Below, in pieces: positions 1 to 11,146 of a stretch of DNA of 64,000 bases (the stretch's first letter is position 1; every line of letters begins with the position of its first letter). Both the position numbers and the translations under genes were made by a program. The notes under the pieces are model-generated. The model saw nothing but the letters and a program-made list of their open reading frames with translations. It had not been told where the DNA came from and did not search any database. Source of the stretch: Helianthus annuus. Taxonomy: Eukaryota > Streptophyta > Magnoliopsida > Asterales > Asteraceae. Where the stretch lies: the NCBI RefSeq assembly GCF_002127325.2, contig NC_035449.2, positions 78,034,693 through 78,098,692 of the forward strand. The letters run 5' to 3'.

Positions 1-551
1 ACAGCGTATCACCCTCAAACAAATGGGCAAGCCGAAGTGACTAATCGAGGTTTAAAACGAATACTTGAAAAAACCGTAGGACTAAATAAAAAGGATTGGG
101 CTGACAAATTAGACGATGCCTTATGGGCCTTTCGAACTGCTTATAAAACCACTATAGGCACAACCCCATATAAGCTCGTCTATGGAAAAAGTTGCCACTT
201 GCCGGTAGAAATAGCTCACAGAGCCTACTGGGCAATAAAAAATGTAAACTTAGACTTAGAAACTGCAGGTAAAAATCGATTTTGTCAAATGAATGAATTA
301 GACGAATTATGGAACTATGCATATTCTAACTCCGAAATTTATAAAGAAAGAATGAAAAATTTGCATGATAAATATATTAAGTCTAATGAATTTCGGGTAG
401 GATATCAAGTTCTATTGTTTAATTCACGACTTCGATTATTTCCTGGAAAACTAAAATCTAGGTGGTCAGGTCCTTTTTCCGTCAGCCATGTTTTTCCTCA
501 CGGTACAATAGAAATTAAAGCTCGAAATGGGATACCATTTAAAGTCAATGG
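1..551 (+). pseudogene. Athila-type integrase C-terminal part (first piece, interrupted)
   Basis: This is the end of a Ty3/gypsy polyprotein, open from the first base of the window. It starts in the integrase core at the [10 protein letters not shown] motif, whose E is the third catalytic acidic residue. It continues through the post-core region ([16 protein letters not shown]) to the GPF-type module ([19 protein letters not shown]). These motifs and the lack of a chromodomain fit the Athila/Tat lineage. The frame is cut inside the codon at 550..552 by the LTR of gypsy-1 and resumes at 9148. The last five bases, AATGG at 547..551, are the target duplication. The rest of the polyprotein lies beyond the left edge. 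Confidence 0.85.
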
Positions 552-2390
552 TGTAACACCCCGAAAAATAAAATTTTATATGAGATTTATATAAAGTATA
601 AATAAATGAGTATTTACCAATTAGAAATTTTAACCTAGTTGGTTAATAGTTTAGAAATAACCTATAGTAGGGTTAAAAGCCACTAAATTAAATGTTGACC
701 AAAATGAAGGGACCTTGGTTGTCAAAATTTGAAACTTGTGTTACTAAGTTAGTAAAACAAAACCAAACACCCCATTTTGAGGTGTTGGTCGACCAGGAGC
801 AAGGAAAGGGGGCGATCCCCACTCTCAAACCCTAAATTCTGCTTAAAACTCTCAACTGAAGGAGCAAATCTGGTCCAAACGAAAATCCGAGCCTAGAATC
901 GTGATCCTCATCGCAAGAGGATTATAAGGTATGTAAAATTTAGTGAAAACTCTTATCTTGGAATTTTCATGAATTGGGAAAAATCTGAAATTCTAGTTGC
1001 ATGTTTGTCTTATGATGATTTAGGAATAACTATGGTGTTTAGATACAAACCCTAGACAAATAGAAGTTTAAATCATAAGAAAATTTGGTGAATTCATGAA
1101 TAGCATTGTAGGTGGTTAATGGGTTATGTGTAGATTGATGAACACTAGGAAATAGATTGTGAATCTAGTGTAATTTGACCATTTGGAAGCGATTCCAGAA
1201 AGACTTAAGGTTATCAATCATGTAAAAGGGTTGAATGATGTAAATTTAGGGCTAAATAACAATCTAGAGAATTGATGTTTAATCATGTAAAAATCTGCCC
1301 ATGAAGTGCTTGTTGAAATGCCTCTATGAGGGCTTAAAACTGAAATTCCAAGTTTAAACGCATAATCACGATGTTTAGTGTATTATGCGAATTATGATTT
1401 GAAAAGAGAGTTCTAAACATATGATAAATGAACTCAATAGGAACGGGCGCAGGAGCGTCAAGCGGACAAGCGGGTGGCGAACCACGTCAAAAAGGGCTAC
1501 TTTGAAGGTATGTAACTTGACTCGTTACATTAAGTAGTTTGGATGATTATTAAATGCATAATTGGATTTTTAGAATAAGTGTCGTTTTGTATTTAAGCGG
1601 TGATGTCGCTATATTGAATAATGGATCAAATTGGTTGGAACTCGTTGGTAGTCGTCACAATGGTGGGTTCCTTAGACGAGCCAAACGGGTCGAATAATCA
1701 AGTACGGCATGGATAATGCTTCGGGTTGAGATGGATTGAATCTTTGATGATGGATAATATATAACATATTAAAATTGTGAGATTTAACTAAATGGCATCC
1801 TAGAAAACTGAAATCCGAGAGTTGGGTTTAGTGTAATGACCAAACCAAACAAAAACATAAATTTCCAGGTACTACCGTAAGTTACGGTGGTACCGTAACT
1901 TACGGTAGAGGCCAGGGGTTTACGGTGGTTCACTACTGTTTTACGGTGGACCAAAAGACTTCCAGGACTCACCGTAACTTACGGTGACACCGTAAGTTAC
2001 GGTGGAACTAGAAAAACTTTTATTTTCCTTTTGTCTAATATTTGATGTTGGACCTCATGATTATGTGTTCTTTAATAATGTCAAAACTAATATTTTAATG
2101 GTTTTGATCCTAGGTGATGAGGTGGATCATATGGATGACGGTCAAGCAACGTAGAAGAACCGAACACGATTTTTTGAAGCTTCCGCAATATTTTAACCTT
2201 TGGTAGACTTTGTGTATGGGTTGTAAACACTTGTTAAACTACTTTTGTAATGTTTTAACCTAGTCATTATTTGACAAAGGTTAACGTACATATGAACTCC
2301 GTTAACGAATGTTATGTCACTTAACTAATATTTTGATAAAAATGGTGTATTTTATTATTAAAATCAAGTGAAAAATTTAAGGGTGTTACA
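552..2390 (+). repeat. gypsy-1 5' LTR
   Basis: This LTR is 1839 bp, TG...CA, with inverted ends TGTAACACCC/GGGTGTTACA. It contains four near-palindromes ACCGTAA(G/C)TTACGGT at 1874..1888, 1892..1906, 1971..1985 and 1989..2003, with further TTACGGTGG half sites between them. Confidence 0.95.
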
Positions 2391-2392
2391 AG

Positions 2393-2407
2393 TTGGTAAT
2401 CAGAGCC
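2393..2407 (+). other. gypsy-1 primer-binding site (initiator Met tRNA type)
   Basis: TTGGTAATCAGAGCC begins two bases after the 5' LTR. It matches the plant initiator-methionine tRNA 3' end (TGGTATCAGAGC) with one extra A. Confidence 0.8.
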
Positions 2408-2561
2408 TAAGGTTGTCTACAAAGTGTTCGGTTCAAGCTTGATCGACCGTCCGGTAAGAGCTAACTTCTGGTAATAAATTTCATATTACGTAAAGAATGA
2501 GAGATGAACAAATATGCATGAAAAGAGCAAGTAAGCTCATTTAAATACAAGAAATGCAAAA

Positions 2562-2771
2562 AGCAAGAACGATCAAATCAAGTTGTGAACTTGATTGAAT
2601 CAAAGCAAGAACGATCAAATCAAGTTGTGAACTTGATTGAATCAAAGCAAGAACGATCAAATCAAGTTGTGAACTTGATTGAATCAAAGCAAAAACGATC
2701 AAATCAAGTTGTGAACTTGATTGAATCAAAGCAAGAGCGATTAAATCAAGTTATGAACTTGATTGAATCAA
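2562..2771 (+). repeat. 42-bp tandem repeat, five copies, in the gypsy-1 leader
   Basis: Five head-to-tail units of 42 bp fill the leader between primer-binding site and gag. Each unit holds an inverted repeat with arms AATCAAGTT and AACTTGATT around GTG. Units are nearly identical. The repeat stays open in one forward and one reverse frame because 42 is a multiple of three, but those frames are low-complexity and not credible genes. Confidence 0.9.
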
Positions 2772-2793
2772 ACAAGTAAAACATGTGTTATAA

Positions 2794-5700
2794 ATGGAAT
2801 GTTTAACAACTTATGTAAACATTTCAGAAATAGAGATGGCAGATGGAGGTAATGATGATGCGGTGCCAAGAGTCACCGAACAAATGAGGGAAGTGATTGC
2901 CGAAGAGGTTGGAAAGGCGATCGAAAACAGTTTGTCAGGCTTCGTTTATAGAATTCAAAACACAGTTTTATCAATGGTAGAAGATAGAATCAAGAAACTA
3001 GAAGATGATTCAAATTTAGCAAAGGAAAAGCATGGAGGACGAAAACCTTGTTCATACAAGGAATTCATGGCTTGTAAACCACCAATATATAATGGAGAGG
3101 TTGACCCAATAGTGTGCCAAAGATGGCTAAGTGATATTGAAGGGGTATTCGAGAGGACCCATTGTGACGTAGACGACTATGTAGCCTATGGTACGGGTCA
3201 ACTAAGAAATCAAGCGAAAGATTGGTGGGATAACAAAAAGAGAGAGATCGGTATTGAAGCTGCTAAGGTCATGACTTGGGAAGAATTCAAGACGCCATTT
3301 CTTAAGCATCAAAGCCCCAAAGCGGTTATGAATAAAATTAAGGAAGAGTTCATGCAACTTAGGCACAAAAATGAGACCATAGACAAGATTACGGCAACGT
3401 TTATGGATAAGATGAAGTTTTGTGACGATCTAGTGACGAACGAAGAACAAAAGATATACTACTATCATAACATGTTGAGTGCCGAATATAGGGAATTTAT
3501 CACCCCTTCCAAATACGAGACCCTTACCGAGATTATAAATGCTGCTCGGGAAAGGGAGATCGAACTGAAAAAGAGCATCGAAAGGGGTGAACGGAGAGCA
3601 CAAGATGTGAATCCAAGCCCTACTAAGAAGGCACGAACAAACGAAAGCGCAAAGAAATCTGATACGAAAGGCGGGTCGCCAAGTTGCAGAATCTGCGGGA
3701 AGGGTCATAAAGGCGAATGCCGTTACAAGGATAAGCCTTGTCCCATATGCAAGAAGACGGGACATATGGCTATATCATGCCCGGAGAAAGTGACGGTTTG
3801 TGACAATTGTTATCAAACGGGTCACAAGAAGTCGGAATGCCCGGAATCGGTTGGAAAGAAGGACGGGCAGGAACCGAAAGGTGAAGCCCCTAAAGCAAAG
3901 GCAAGATCTTTTCAACTAACCGCCGCAGAAGCAAAGGTTGAACCTGACGTGGTCTCAGGTATATTTGCTGTAAATTCGATTCCTGCACGTGTGTTATTTG
4001 ATACGGGTGCGAATAAATCCTTTGTTTCATATGGATTTATTCGACATCCTTCATTTGTTCTAACTAAATTACCTGTGCCCTTAGAAGTAGAGATAGGTAA
4101 TAATAAAAGCTTTATTGTTTGTGATGTATGTGAAAATTGTAAACTGAGCATTGACGATGAAGAATATTTGATAAATCTAATCCCGATGTCGATGGGAGAA
4201 TTTCAAGTAGTCGTTGGGATGGATTGGCTATCTCGACACCATGCAAAGGTCGTGTGCTTTCGTAAAGAGATAAAACGGACATCTCCGAGCGGGAAACACG
4301 TCACCATTTATGGCGAAAAAGGAGGCAACCCCATAATATGCTCAATGTTGAAAGCTCACAAGCTAATGAAGCGAGGATGCAAGGCATTCATGATATACGC
4401 TAATGAGCCCGAAAAAGAATCACGAAAGATTGGAGATGTACCGGTAGTACGAGATTATGAAGATGTTTTTCCGGAAGATTTACCGGGGATACCGTCTGAA
4501 CGGGAAATAGAGTTCGGGATCGAATTGATTCCGGGCGCGAAACCCGTAGCAAATGCCCCGTACCGACTTGCACCGTCGGAATTACAAGAGTTGATGTCCC
4601 AAATCCAAGACCTGCTTGACAAGGGATTCATAAGGCCGAGTGTGTCTCCCTGGGGCGCACCGGTATTGTTCGTGAGAAAGAAAGACGGGAGCATGCGCAT
4701 GTGTATCGATTACCGGGAGTTAAACAAACTCACGGTAAAGAACAGATACCCGCACCCGAGGATAGATGATTTATTCGACCAACTACAAGGTGCGAACTGG
4801 TTTTCCAAAATTGACCTTAGATCGGGGTATCACCAACTAAAGGTCAAAGAAGAAGATGTGCCGAAGACGGCTTTCCGCACGAGATACGGACATTACGAAT
4901 TCCTCGTGATGTCATTCGGGCTAACAAACGCACCCGCGGCTTTCATGGACCTCATGAACCGGGTTTGCAAGCCAATGCTGGATAAGTCAGTCATTGTGTT
5001 TATCGATGATATCTTGGTGTATTCGAAAAGTGAAGCTGAACACGCACAACACTTACAAGAAGTGTTAGAGACACTTAGGCGAGAAAAGTTATATGCAAAG
5101 TTCTCTAAATGTGCCTTTTGGTTACGAGAGGTTCAATTTTTAGGCCATGTCATAAATGCCGAAGGAGTATTGGTGGATCCGTCAAAGATAGAGGCTGTGT
5201 CGAAATGGAATCCCCCGAAGAACCCTTCAGAAATTAGGAGCTTTTTGGGGCTTGCGGGGTACTATAGGAGATTCATTCAAGACTTCTCCAAGATTGCGTC
5301 ACCGCTAACAAAGCTAACCCAAAAGAAAGCAAAGTTTATTTGGGGAATCGATCAAGAAAAAGCGTTTCAAACGCTAAAAGAAAAGCTAACTCAAGCTCCG
5401 GTACTGACATTGCCGGACGGAGTCGAAGACATGGTGGTTTATTCGGATGCATCACTATCGGGACTCGGCTGTGTGCTGATGCAACGGGGCAAGGTAATAG
5501 CCTATGCCTCGAGACAATTGAAGATACACGAGAAGAAATATCCCACGCACGATCTCAAGCTGGCTGCGGTGGTATTTGCCTTAAAAATATGGAGACATTA
5601 CTTGTATGGGGTAAAGTGCACCATATTCACCGACCACAAGAGCTTGAAATACTTCTTCGATCAAAAGGAGTTGAATATGCGACAAAGGCGGTGGCTAGAA

Positions 5701-7347
5701 ACGGTGAAAGACTACGATTGTGAAATACATTATCACCCCGGAAAGGCTAATGTGGTGGCGGATGCTCTGAGCAGAAAAGCGGACTATGTTCCAATACGAG
5801 TTAGATCGATGCAACTCGTGGTGACCTCGGGTATACTTGAACGTATTCGAGAGGCGCAATTAGAAGCAATGAAAGAAGAGAATTGGAAGAAAGAAAGAAT
5901 TATAGGTCAGCTGAAAGATTTGTCGGATGGGAATAACGGGTTGAAGACTCGATCCGGAAGGATATGGGTCCCACATACCTGTGGAGTGAAGGCACTTCTA
6001 CTTAATGAAGCTCATAAATCCCGTTATTCAATTCATCCGGGTGCGACCAAGATGTACAATGATTTGAAACAAAACTATTGGTGGCCCGGAATGAAGAGGG
6101 ATGTGGCGAAGTATGTGGAAAAATGCTTGACATGTTTACAAGTCAAGGCGGAGCATCAGAAACCATACGGCAAACTCCAACCGTTAGAAATTCCGGTTTG
6201 GAAATGGGAACATATCACAATGGACCTACTAACCAAGTTGCCTAAAACGAACCGTGGTTTCGATGCCATATGGGTGGTGGTAGATAGATTGACAAAGAGT
6301 GCTCACTTCATTCCGATCCGTGAGACTTATACGTCAGAAAAGATGTCAGAGGTTTACACGAATGAAATAATAGCACGTCATGGGGTGCCGGTATCCATTG
6401 TGTCTGATAGGGATACCCGGTTCACTTCGAAATTCTGGCGGGAATTCCAAGAACAAATGGGGACTAAATTGTTCATTAGCACTGCTTATCATCCACAAAC
6501 GGATGGGCAGAGTGAAAGAACAATACAAACGTTGGGAGATATGCTGCGGGCATGCATTATTGACTTCGGAGGTAGTTGGGATGTCCATTTACCCTTGGTC
6601 GAATTTGCATATAACAATAGCTATCACACGAGCATTAAAATGGCCCTGTATGAACTGTTATATGGCAGAAAATGTCGAACCCCGGTATGTTGGGGAGAAG
6701 TGGGTCCACGAGGGATAGCGCCTACTGATATAATCCGAACTACAAATAAGAAAATCGACATAGTTCGGGCACACTTGAAGGCGGCTCAAGACAGGCAAAA
6801 GGCGTATGCGGATAAAAGGAATAGGCCAATTGAATTTCAGGTTGGGGACATGGTTATGCTGAAAGTTTCCCCATGGAAAGGCATTATTAGATTCCGAAAA
6901 AGGGGGAAACTAAGCCCGAGATTTATTGGGCCATTCAGGATCGCTGAACGGGTTGGTAAAGTAGCTTATCGTCTCGAATTACCCGAGGAGTTGAATGGGA
7001 TTCATAGCACGTTTCACGTGTCGCACCTCCGAAAATGTTTGGCCGACGAAACTACTCATATCCACTATGATGATATCGAGGTGGATAACAGCCTCAACTA
7101 CGCAGTAAAACCAATTGCGATTTTGGATCGTAAGGAGAAAAGTTTTAGGAACAAGGTGATTAACCAAGTCAGGGTCAAATGGGAGCACAAGAAAGGTTCG
7201 GACACCACATGGGAGCCCGAAGAGGAGATGCGACGTCTCCACCCAACACTATTTGGTACGTACTTCGGTTTCAGGGACGAAACCCCTTTTAACGGGGGTG
7301 GACTTGTAACACCCCGAAAAATAAAATTTTATATGAGATTTATATAA
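2794..7347 (+). CDS. gypsy-1 Gag-Pol polyprotein (Tekay chromovirus), intact
   Basis: A single open frame of 1517 aa. The ATG at 2836 (residue 15, MADGG) is an equally good start. Order seen: retrotransposon Gag domain (about 95-250), three zinc knuckles ([12 protein letters not shown] near 298, [28 protein letters not shown]), aspartic protease (FDTGA, D403), reverse transcriptase with FIDD at 736-739, RNase H (D885), integrase HHCC zinc finger (H1074, H1081, C1111, C1114), integrase core D1144, D1205, E1241 with 35 residues between the last two, and a C-terminal chromodomain-like segment (about 1436-1490, [20 protein letters not shown]). The chromodomain places it in the chromoviruses. The stop codon lies inside the 3' LTR at 7345. 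All catalytic residues I looked for are present, so it may still be able to move. Confidence 0.96.
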   Translation: MECLTTYVNISEIEMADGGNDDAVPRVTEQMREVIAEEVGKAIENSLSGFVYRIQNTVLSMVEDRIKKLEDDSNLAKEKHGGRKPCSYKEFMACKPPIYNGEVDPIVCQRWLSDIEGVFERTHCDVDDYVAYGTGQLRNQAKDWWDNKKREIGIEAAKVMTWEEFKTPFLKHQSPKAVMNKIKEEFMQLRHKNETIDKITATFMDKMKFCDDLVTNEEQKIYYYHNMLSAEYREFITPSKYETLTEIINAAREREIELKKSIERGERRAQDVNPSPTKKARTNESAKKSDTKGGSPSCRICGKGHKGECRYKDKPCPICKKTGHMAISCPEKVTVCDNCYQTGHKKSECPESVGKKDGQEPKGEAPKAKARSFQLTAAEAKVEPDVVSGIFAVNSIPARVLFDTGANKSFVSYGFIRHPSFVLTKLPVPLEVEIGNNKSFIVCDVCENCKLSIDDEEYLINLIPMSMGEFQVVVGMDWLSRHHAKVVCFRKEIKRTSPSGKHVTIYGEKGGNPIICSMLKAHKLMKRGCKAFMIYANEPEKESRKIGDVPVVRDYEDVFPEDLPGIPSEREIEFGIELIPGAKPVANAPYRLAPSELQELMSQIQDLLDKGFIRPSVSPWGAPVLFVRKKDGSMRMCIDYRELNKLTVKNRYPHPRIDDLFDQLQGANWFSKIDLRSGYHQLKVKEEDVPKTAFRTRYGHYEFLVMSFGLTNAPAAFMDLMNRVCKPMLDKSVIVFIDDILVYSKSEAEHAQHLQEVLETLRREKLYAKFSKCAFWLREVQFLGHVINAEGVLVDPSKIEAVSKWNPPKNPSEIRSFLGLAGYYRRFIQDFSKIASPLTKLTQKKAKFIWGIDQEKAFQTLKEKLTQAPVLTLPDGVEDMVVYSDASLSGLGCVLMQRGKVIAYASRQLKIHEKKYPTHDLKLAAVVFALKIWRHYLYGVKCTIFTDHKSLKYFFDQKELNMRQRRWLETVKDYDCEIHYHPGKANVVADALSRKADYVPIRVRSMQLVVTSGILERIREAQLEAMKEENWKKERIIGQLKDLSDGNNGLKTRSGRIWVPHTCGVKALLLNEAHKSRYSIHPGATKMYNDLKQNYWWPGMKRDVAKYVEKCLTCLQVKAEHQKPYGKLQPLEIPVWKWEHITMDLLTKLPKTNRGFDAIWVVVDRLTKSAHFIPIRETYTSEKMSEVYTNEIIARHGVPVSIVSDRDTRFTSKFWREFQEQMGTKLFISTAYHPQTDGQSERTIQTLGDMLRACIIDFGGSWDVHLPLVEFAYNNSYHTSIKMALYELLYGRKCRTPVCWGEVGPRGIAPTDIIRTTNKKIDIVRAHLKAAQDRQKAYADKRNRPIEFQVGDMVMLKVSPWKGIIRFRKRGKLSPRFIGPFRIAERVGKVAYRLELPEELNGIHSTFHVSHLRKCLADETTHIHYDDIEVDNSLNYAVKPIAILDRKEKSFRNKVINQVRVKWEHKKGSDTTWEPEEEMRRLHPTLFGTYFGFRDETPFNGGGLVTPRKIKFYMRFI

Positions 7348-9142
7348 AGTATAAATAAATGAGAATTTACCAATTAGAAATTTTAACCTAGTTGGTTAAT
7401 AGTTTAGAAATAACCTATAGTAGGGTTAAAAGCCACTAAATTAAATGTTGACCAAAATGAAGGGACCTAGGTTGTCAAAATTTGAAACTTGTGTTACTAA
7501 GTTAGTAAAACAAAACCAAACACCCCATTTTGAGGTGTTGGTCGACCAGTAGCAAGGAAAGGGGGCGATCCCCACTCTCAAACCCTTAATTCTGCTTAAA
7601 ACTCTCTATTGAAGGAGCAAATCTGGTCCAAACAAAAATCCGAGCCTAGAATCGTGATCCTCATCGCAAGAGGATTATAAGGTATGTAAAATTTAGTGAA
7701 AACTCTTAGCTTGGAATTTTCATGAATTGGGAAAAATCTGAAATTCTAGTTGCATGTTTGTCTTATGATGATTTAGGAATAACTATGGTGTTTAGATACA
7801 AACCCTAGACATTAGAAGTTTAAATCATAAGAAAATTTGGTGAATTCATGAATACCATTGTAGGTGGTTAATGGGTTATGTGTAGATTGATGAACACTAG
7901 GAAATAGATTGTGAATCTAGTGTAATTTGACCATTTGGAAGCGATTCCAGAAAGACTTAAGGTTATCAATCATGTAAAAGGGTTGAATGATGTAAATTTA
8001 GGGCTAAATAACAATCTAGAGAATTGATGTTTAATCATGTAAAAATCTGCCCATGAAGTGCTTGTTGAAATGCCTCTATGAGGGCTTAAAACTGAAATTC
8101 CAAGTTTAAACGCATAATCACGATGTTTAGTGTATTATGCGAATTATGATTTGAAAAGAGAGTTCTAAACATATGATAAATGAACTCAATAGGAACGGGC
8201 GCAGGAGCGTCAAGCGGACAAGCGGGTGGCGAACCACGTCAAAAAGGGCTACTTTGAAGGTATGTAACTTGACCCGTTACATTAAGTAGTTTGGATGATT
8301 ATTAAATGCATAATTGGATTTTTAGAATAAGTGTCGTTTTGTATTTAAGCGGTGATGTCGCTATATTGAATAATGGATCAAATTGGTTGGAACTCGTTGG
8401 TAGTCGTCACAATGGTGGGTTCCTTAGACGAGCCAAACGGGTCGAATAATCAAGTACGGCATGGATAATGCTTCGGGTTGAGATGGATTGAATCTTTGAT
8501 GATGGATAATATATAACATATTAAAATTGTGAGATTTAACTAAATGGCATCCTAGAAAACTGAAATCCGAGAGTTGGGTTTAGTGTAATGACCAAACCAA
8601 ACAAAAACATAAATTTCCAGGTACTACCGTAAGTTACGGTGGTACCGTAACTTACGGTAGAGGCCAGGGGTTTACGGTGGTTCACTACTGTTTTACGGTG
8701 GACCAAAAGACTTCCAGGACTCACCGTAACTTACGGTGACACCGTAAGTTACGGTGGAACCAGAAAAACTTTTATTTTCCTTTTGTCTAATATTAGATGT
8801 CGGACCTCATGATTATGTGTTCTTTAATAATGTCAAAACTAATATTTTAACGGTTTTGATCCTAGGTGATGAGGTGGATCATATGGATGACGGTTGCGCA
8901 ACGTAGAAGAACCGAACACGATATTTTGAAGCTTCCGCAATATTTTAACCTTTGGTAGACTTTGTGTATGGGTTGTAAACACTTGTTAAACTACTTTTGT
9001 AATGTTTTAACCTAGTCATTATTTGACAAAGGTTAACGTACATATGAACTCCGTTAACGAATGTTATGTCACTTAACTAATATTTTGATAAAAATGGTGT
9101 ATTTTATTATTAAAATCAAGTGAAAAATTTAAGGGTGTTACA
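7305..9142 (+). repeat. gypsy-1 3' LTR
   Basis: This LTR is 1838 bp and matches 552..2390 with about 20 differences by eye. The purine-rich tract AACGGGGGTGGACT precedes it at 7291..7304. The four ACCGTAA(G/C)TTACGGT dyads recur at 8626..8640, 8644..8658, 8723..8737 and 8741..8755. Confidence 0.95.
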
Positions 9143-9147
9143 AATGG

Positions 9148-9223
9148 CCAACGGCTAAAACTCTACCGAGGATCCATTGAGGATGAGGAAGAGGAGATCT
9201 CGCTTCAAACGGTTAACGAATAA
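9148..9223 (+). pseudogene. Athila-type polyprotein C-terminus (second piece)
   Basis: Directly after the second AATGG copy the interrupted Athila frame resumes for 24 codons (QRLKLYRGSIEDEEEE...) and stops at TAA 9221..9223. The phase matches the piece ending at 551. This shows that gypsy-1 jumped into an existing coding region without loss of host sequence. Confidence 0.85.
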
Positions 9224-10003
9224 AATCAACATCATACCCGACATGTTACGAACAGGCAAGTGTACGTCAAAAAACCGGTAAGTCTTCTAACCATTTTCGG
9301 AAAAAGGGGCATGCACACGAGCACAAAAAAAAAACATTTTGCTCGGCACGAGGCCGTGTCCGCTGGACACGGGGCCGTGTCGAGGCAACTGTCGGGATAA
9401 AACCCTCTTTTCATAACAGTTACCTCATTCCACACGCCCCGTTTTGCCGAAAACGCTCAGGTTCCAGGCGATTTTCCGCATATTTTCGACGTCACTCCCA
9501 CGTTTAACAACATCAAGGTATGATTCTATCCTCTTTCGTAGTTAGATTAGTTACTTGCATGTAGTTAGAACATCAAAAATTGGGGAAAAATCTAGGGTTC
9601 TTCATGTTCATCCGGATCGAACTTCAAATTTTTGATGCAATCTGTTAGTAGTAGTTTAGATTAGTGTAGTAGGAAGTAAATAAACATGTATTGTTGATAG
9701 ATTCGTCCGATTTCCTACTAAAACCTCAAACCCTTGTTTTTGAACCGAAAAAGATGAAATTGGAAGGGTAAACGGTTTGTTTTGGGAAAAACGACACTTA
9801 GAGTTTCATTTTCGGGGGAAACCGCAACTACTTGGCTAAAAATTTTCAGGTTTTTGGAACCGGGACGAAAAATGAAGTTTTTGGGTTACAGATGCCTGGA
9901 CACGGGGTCGTGCCCGCTGAACACGGGGCCGTGTCCAGCCCACTGTTTGCAGTTTCTTTAAAAATTTCTTTGTTTCGTACTAACTTTTGGTGTATTCTTT
10001 CAG

Positions 10004-11145
10004 ATGTCAAAGTTCACAAGGTTCAATGCAAGCGAACTCGATGCTAGGGCGAGATATGAAATACTTCAGACAAGACCCGAGGAATACCCTAGGCGAGCAT
10101 GTACGGACCTGTTAACCATGGTGAACCAGCTAGACCGATTCAACAACATCGTGACAGGACCACTAGCAGTTGCATTGAACACTCGGCTTCGGTCGGTGCA
10201 TCAATGCACCATGGAGTTTTACAGTACTTTCGCTTTCACTTCGAGGTGTGACCCGTTTGACAATGAAGGGGTCGCATTTCGGTGTGGCGGGACAAAGTAC
10301 TCGATCTCCATGGCACAGTTTGGAGCTATAATAGGACTGTACGGTGAAGAGGAATCGGGAAATGAGGAAAACACCGGGGGATTACGAGACTTGGATGAAA
10401 ATGAACATCAAGCCGCATGGGCCCAAATCGGTGAAGGAATCTACAACCCTAGCAGCACCAAGAGTACCAAACTGAGGGACCCGCTATACCGCTACATTCA
10501 CAGGCTCCTCACCTACTCGCTAAACCAGCGTCACAACAGTAGTGGCGTTGTAGGGTTGAAAGATTTGGTTGTCCTTCACTGCATCCACAACCGGAAGCCT
10601 CTCGATGATCCATATCTCCTGTTACGAAACATGCATCTCAATCGCCTTGCTCGCGCTCCAACACCTATCATCTTTGGGGGATGGGTGTACCGTCTTTTCA
10701 AGCATTCACGAACATTCCAAGGTCCTTTGAAAGAAGTCCATGGTCGGGACGAGTTGACTACCATATTTGCCGAGCCATGAACTTACTTTATGAGGCGGAA
10801 GACGGAACGGTGAGTTTCCAAAGAGCACAAGGTTATGCATGGAACCCACAGGAGGCCCTAGTTCTTCATGCACCACCTCCCCAATACCAGTACCAACCCC
10901 ATGGCGATCCGGGTCAATCCTCCTCACAAGGAGGCGGTTTTCCTAACTTTCAAAGCTTACATGATCTTTTGCAGGAAAACCTTACGTGTACCAGGAACAC
11001 CTACAATCTCGCCAACAACACATACCACCGGGTCGGAGCTATTGAGCGCAACATCAACGATATACAAGATGATATCGGTAGCATCCGGGAGTATATGGCG
11101 GGGCATGGGGGTGGAGGTGATGATAGCGATGAAGACATGGAGTAG
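10004..11145 (+). pseudogene. Athila ORF in env position, one frameshift
   Basis: The first reading frame runs 10004..10780 (258 aa, starts MSKFTRFNASELDARARYEI) and the rest lies in another frame to 11145, so there is one frameshift near 10765. It resembles the extra ORF that Athila elements carry downstream of pol (the Arabidopsis retrotransposon ORF-1 type). That assignment rests on position and general similarity, not on an alignment. The distal part is rich in Q, P and G, then has a helical stretch (IERNINDIQDDIGSIREYM) and an acidic tail (GGDDSDEDME). No clear signal peptide or membrane segment is visible. The ATG is fused to a pyrimidine-rich tract ending in CAG (9993..10003), which looks like a 3' splice site. 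Confidence 0.65.
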
Positions 11146-11146
11146 G

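Larger units (their letters stand above)
552..9142 (+). mobile_element. gypsy-1: complete Tekay/Del chromovirus LTR retrotransposon
   Basis: A full-length element of 8591 bp. It has two LTRs (552..2390 and 7305..9142), a primer-binding site, one intact polyprotein frame of 1517 codons and a G-rich polypurine tract just before the 3' LTR. A perfect 5-bp target duplication, AATGG, lies at 547..551 and 9143..9147. LTR ends are TGTAACACCC and GGGTGTTACA, a perfect 10-bp inverted pair. By eye the two LTRs differ at about 20 positions in 1838, so the insertion is recent. It sits in the integrase frame of an older Athila element. Confidence 0.96.

Noticed and set aside
2562..2771. Possible CRISPR-like array
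   Set aside because: Units are contiguous tandem copies without unique spacers, in a plant nuclear retrotransposon leader.
2541..2779. Open frames over the 42-bp repeat in both directions
   Set aside because: The repeat length is divisible by three, so frames stay open by chance; no start context or conservation.
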